A stretch of DNA of 50,698 nt from positions 1 through 50,698 of the forward strand of contig JAITLC010000094.1 in assembly GCA_031278095.1 (NCBI GenBank), read 5' to 3'. The stretch comes from Treponema sp. GTDB lineage: Bacteria; Spirochaetota; Spirochaetia; Treponematales; Breznakiellaceae. The notes beneath the pieces are model-generated. The model did not search any database and was not told the origin of the DNA. It was given only the letters and a program-made list of their open reading frames with translations. The position numbers and the translations under genes are program-made. Below are positions 48,597 to 50,698 of the stretch, one piece after another. Positions within the stretch are counted from its first letter, which is position 1. Every line of letters begins with the position of its first letter.

Positions 48597-50051
48597 ATGT
48601 TAACGTTAAAGCAAAAAATGTCTTACGCAAGCGGAGACATCGCCAGTTGCCTGATAAGCCATCCTATTATTTTTTATTTCATGTTCTACTGTACGAACAT
48701 GCTCGGTATTCCCCTTATGGCGGTGGGAACTCTTATGTTTATCTGCCGGTTTTGGGATGCCATCAACGACCTCCTTGTCGGAGCATTGATCGACCGTACT
48801 CACTCCAGGACCGGAAAAGTACACCCCTGGCTCAAGGCTTTCATCATTCCCACTTCTTTATTCATGTGGCTGATGTTCGCGGCTCCTAAAGGCGCTCCTA
48901 TGACCATGAAAATCCTCTGGGTCAGCGCCGCGTACTTTATCTATACATGGTGTTTCACCGCCTGCAATCTGGGTTACGGCGCCATTCTTCCCCTTATGAC
49001 CAAAGATCAGAAAGACCGCTCCCTACTGGCTACTTTCCGTTTCTTCGGAGTCTATATCGGGATGTATGCGGTTCAACTGGGGCTGCTCCCCCTGGTCGCC
49101 CTCATCGGCGACAACCTTTTGGGCGGCGATCGTACCTATGGGTATACCATCGTCACCTCTCTTTATGCCATCTTAGGCGGCATATTCTTTGTGGTTCTCT
49201 ACCGGGGCTGCCAGGAAAAGATTTATCTTGATAATCTTGCGGAGGATGAAAAACGCGGAATCACCCTGGAAGACAGAAGGAAGGAAGAGAGAAAGAAAAA
49301 GGCGGTGTCTATTTTCAAGGATGTTTCCTACCTGGGGCGCAATATGCCTTGGATGATTGTCTTTGGGGTCACCTTGATATCCTTTACCCTTCAGGGTATC
49401 TCAGGAACGCCTAACATGTACTTCCTGATTTATTATATCAAAATGGATGAAACCTACAGTTCCCTGCTCATGGTGATCAATATGCTCCCCGGCCTTCTTA
49501 TGATGCCCTTTGTACCCAAGATCATCGGAAAATGGGGATATAAGGGTCCCGGGCTCGCCGGCATGGGCGCCGCTATAATCCGCTCCATCGTGTCCTACTT
49601 TATGGGAACCAACATCGTAGGCATAACCGTCCTGGGATTTATTTCCGGTTTCTTCGGTGCCACCATGGGCATAGCCGGCATCGCCATGATATCCGATGCC
49701 TTAGAATACGGAGACTGGAAATTTGACCGCCGCCTGGAAGGTCTCGGTACCGCGGCCTACAGTTTTTCCACCAAGGCCGGTCCCGCCCTGGGCGGCATTA
49801 TCGCCACGTCCCTTTTGGCCCTGGTGTCTCTTGATACCAGTCTTCCCCGCGGGGCGGATCAGAGTCCTGAAGCCATCGCCATGATACGGTTTACGATGTT
49901 TATCCTGCCGGCGATTATCACGGCGATCCAGTTCGTCCTCATGGCCCTGTATCCGCTTTCCAAGGAAAAGTACGCCCAGATTGTCAAGGAAATCGAGGAG
50001 CGCAACAAGACCCGCGCCGAAGCGGCCATAGCTCCCTCCGCCGGAGTGTAA
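48597..50051 (+). CDS. GPH-family sugar:cation symporter
   Basis: A glycoside-pentoside-hexuronide type transporter of the major facilitator superfamily (MelB-like), at the inner membrane. The 484-residue product has 12 hydrophobic segments and the family wording near the start: KMSYASGDIASCLISHP, then IDRTHSRTGKVHPWLKAF (residues about 65-82), equivalent to DRT-x-SR-x-GK-x-RPW in MelB. The cytoplasmic loop in the middle (about 215-240) is highly charged. The ribosome binding site GGAGG is six bases before the ATG. It is the last gene of the operon and likely imports the sugar used by the isomerase. Substrate is not visible. Confidence 0.88.
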   Translation: MLTLKQKMSYASGDIASCLISHPIIFYFMFYCTNMLGIPLMAVGTLMFICRFWDAINDLLVGALIDRTHSRTGKVHPWLKAFIIPTSLFMWLMFAAPKGAPMTMKILWVSAAYFIYTWCFTACNLGYGAILPLMTKDQKDRSLLATFRFFGVYIGMYAVQLGLLPLVALIGDNLLGGDRTYGYTIVTSLYAILGGIFFVVLYRGCQEKIYLDNLAEDEKRGITLEDRRKEERKKKAVSIFKDVSYLGRNMPWMIVFGVTLISFTLQGISGTPNMYFLIYYIKMDETYSSLLMVINMLPGLLMMPFVPKIIGKWGYKGPGLAGMGAAIIRSIVSYFMGTNIVGITVLGFISGFFGATMGIAGIAMISDALEYGDWKFDRRLEGLGTAAYSFSTKAGPALGGIIATSLLALVSLDTSLPRGADQSPEAIAMIRFTMFILPAIITAIQFVLMALYPLSKEKYAQIVKEIEERNKTRAEAAIAPSAGV

Positions 50052-50124
50052 AGAGGGGCGTAGAAATCCTCCTCTGATAATTTGAAATTGTCGGAAAATT
50101 CCGGGTATGATTCATAGATTCAGG

Positions 50125-50164
50125 GCAGCACTGATTTATTCAATCGAAAATAAATCAGTGCTGC
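50125..50164 (+). terminator. Hairpin after the symporter gene
   Basis: GCAGCACTGATTTATT and its exact inverse, 16-bp arms with an 8-base loop. The core CTGATTTAT is shared with the palindrome after priA. Followed by three T. Likely the end of the sugar operon transcript. Confidence 0.6.
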
Positions 50165-50167
50165 TTT

Positions 50168-50247
50168 AATGCGGTATGTGCGCAATGAAATGAGCACGTA
50201 CACAGGGAAACGCTGATTGACGTCATTTAATCAGCGTTTCCTTAGGT
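50168..50247. repeat. Family B block, 80 bp, copy at the operon end
   Basis: Aligned with 44360-44439 across its length. The inner palindrome is GGGAAACGCTGATT and AATCAGCGTTTCC (50205-50241). Confidence 0.75.
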
Positions 50248-50282
50248 TTGTCAGGCAGGGAATTAACCAATTCCTTGCCTGA

Positions 50283-50336
50283 GCCTGTTCCAAAACTAAT
50301 TGACTATGTGCTAACGCACACGGTTTTGGATCAGGC
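50283..50336. repeat. Inverted copy of the 54-bp palindrome unit
   Basis: 48 of 54 bases match the reverse complement of 46240-46293, including the inner stem of alternating G and C around GCTAACGC. It and the copy at 46240 face each other across the sugar operon. Confidence 0.75.
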
Positions 50337-50403
50337 TTGAGCCGTTGGCTCTTGCAGTTTTTCAGGCTAAAGCCTTGCAAAACTGCGTTTTTTAAAGGTT
50401 GCT

Positions 50404-50431
50404 CTGTTCCAAAACTTCAATTTTGGAACAG
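50404..50431. repeat. Family A palindromic repeat near the right edge
   Basis: CTGTTCCAAAA and TTTTGGAACAG, 11-bp perfect arms and a six-base loop, 67 bp beyond the end of the MATE gene. Confidence 0.75.
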
Positions 50432-50497
50432 CCTCACCTGACAAACAATTACAATCGGACACATCAGACCGCGTCTTTACGGAAAGCAAGTTCGGAT

Positions 50498-50698
50498 TTA
50501 GTCCGCGTTTTTCTGGACAGGATCTTCACTTTCTTCAAGCAGGCGCTGTTTTGAAAAATTTTTGAAAAGGGAAATGCTCAATAATACGGCCACTATCGTG
50601 GTGATAATATCGGAGATCGGCTGGGCATAGATAAATCCGGTAAAGCCAAAGACCGAGTTAAGCAGGAAAAGCAGGGGCAGGTAGATCAGGAACTGCCG
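50498..50698 (-). CDS. MATE-family multidrug exporter, C-terminal part only
   Basis: The frame is open from the window edge to a TAA at 50498, giving the last 66 residues: two hydrophobic segments (FLIYLPLLFLLNSVFGFTGF and IITTIVAVLLSISLF) linked by IYAQPISD, then a charged tail. The AQPISD and TTIVAVL wording is typical of the last helix of MATE Na+/H+-drug antiporters. The start is beyond the window. Call is by resemblance of a short segment, so moderate confidence. Confidence 0.65.
   Translation of the reverse strand, partial: RQFLIYLPLLFLLNSVFGFTGFIYAQPISDIITTIVAVLLSISLFKNFSKQRLLEESEDPVQKNAD

Larger units (their letters stand above)
50052..50497. other. 446-bp repeat-rich gap at the operon end
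   Basis: It contains a 40-bp hairpin (50125-50164), a family B block (50168-50247), an inverted copy of the composite element's third palindrome (50283-50336) and a family A palindrome (50404-50431). No gene seen. Confidence 0.65.

Noticed and set aside
50052-50497. tRNA or other structured RNA gene in the terminal gap
   Set aside because: Strong hairpins are present, but no cloverleaf with T-loop GTTCRA and CCA-adjacent acceptor; the hairpins match dispersed repeats.

Overview
The window is chromosomal DNA of a spirochaete, most likely a Treponema. It has about 50% G+C, close to what I recall for the termite-gut group of T. primitia and T. azotonutricium; the species is a guess. Three things support the assignment: a division and cell-wall cluster fused to a flagellar basal-body cluster in one direction, two FlaA-type periplasmic-filament sheath genes beside a class II aldolase gene (an order I recall from T. 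pallidum but have not checked), and several spirochaete-style outer-membrane barrels and lipoproteins.

Layout. 1-1.6 kb: an Asp-box repeat lipoprotein behind a C15 tract at the window edge. 1.66-25.67 kb: one minus-strand array of 24 genes, in transcription order mraZ, rsmH, ftsL, murF, mraY, ftsW, ftsQ, ftsA, ftsZ, xerD, a TPR protein, dprA, topA, xerC, hslV, hslU, flgB, flgC, fliE, fliF, fliG, fliH, fliI, fliJ. Most junctions overlap or lie within 20 bp. The array starts at a strong sigma-70 promoter followed by a three-box MraZ operator. 25.9-26.9 kb: a divergent two-gene cassette, including a protein that looks like a PD-(D/E)XK nuclease fused to a winged helix. 27.1-30.8 kb: two flaA genes with tandem sigma-28-like and consensus sigma-70 promoters, a membrane-anchored protein, and divergent fba. 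30.8-34.4 kb: a family-4 uracil-DNA glycosylase gene and priA, flanked by 40-bp inverted repeats. 34.4-35.2 kb: a bacteriohemerythrin gene and a broken sugar ABC permease. 35.2-40.6 kb: three outer-membrane barrel genes. 40.6-44.1 kb: an mrfAB (yprAB) type helicase-exonuclease repair pair. 44.5-45.8 kb: glgC. 46.4-50.1 kb: a sugar operon (FucI/AraA-like isomerase, ureidoglycolate-lyase-fold protein, GPH symporter) with two LacI-type operator candidates. The right edge holds the C-terminus of a MATE exporter.

The most striking non-coding feature is a set of dispersed palindromic repeats. Family A has the arm GGCTGTTCCAAAAC. Family B has the arm GGGAAACGCTGATT. Family C has the core GGAGCAAGCTCC. 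They fill most long gaps and also sit inside the ftsA-ftsZ and fliE-fliF junctions. Two copies of family A belong to a shared composite of about 120-140 bp made of three hairpins. I saw no CRISPR array, rRNA, tRNA or intact insertion sequence.

Functionally the large array couples cell-wall synthesis, division, chromosome dimer resolution and topology, proteolysis and export-apparatus assembly. The right half is accessory: envelope proteins, DNA repair and carbohydrate use. All homology statements come from reading motifs; no database search was run.
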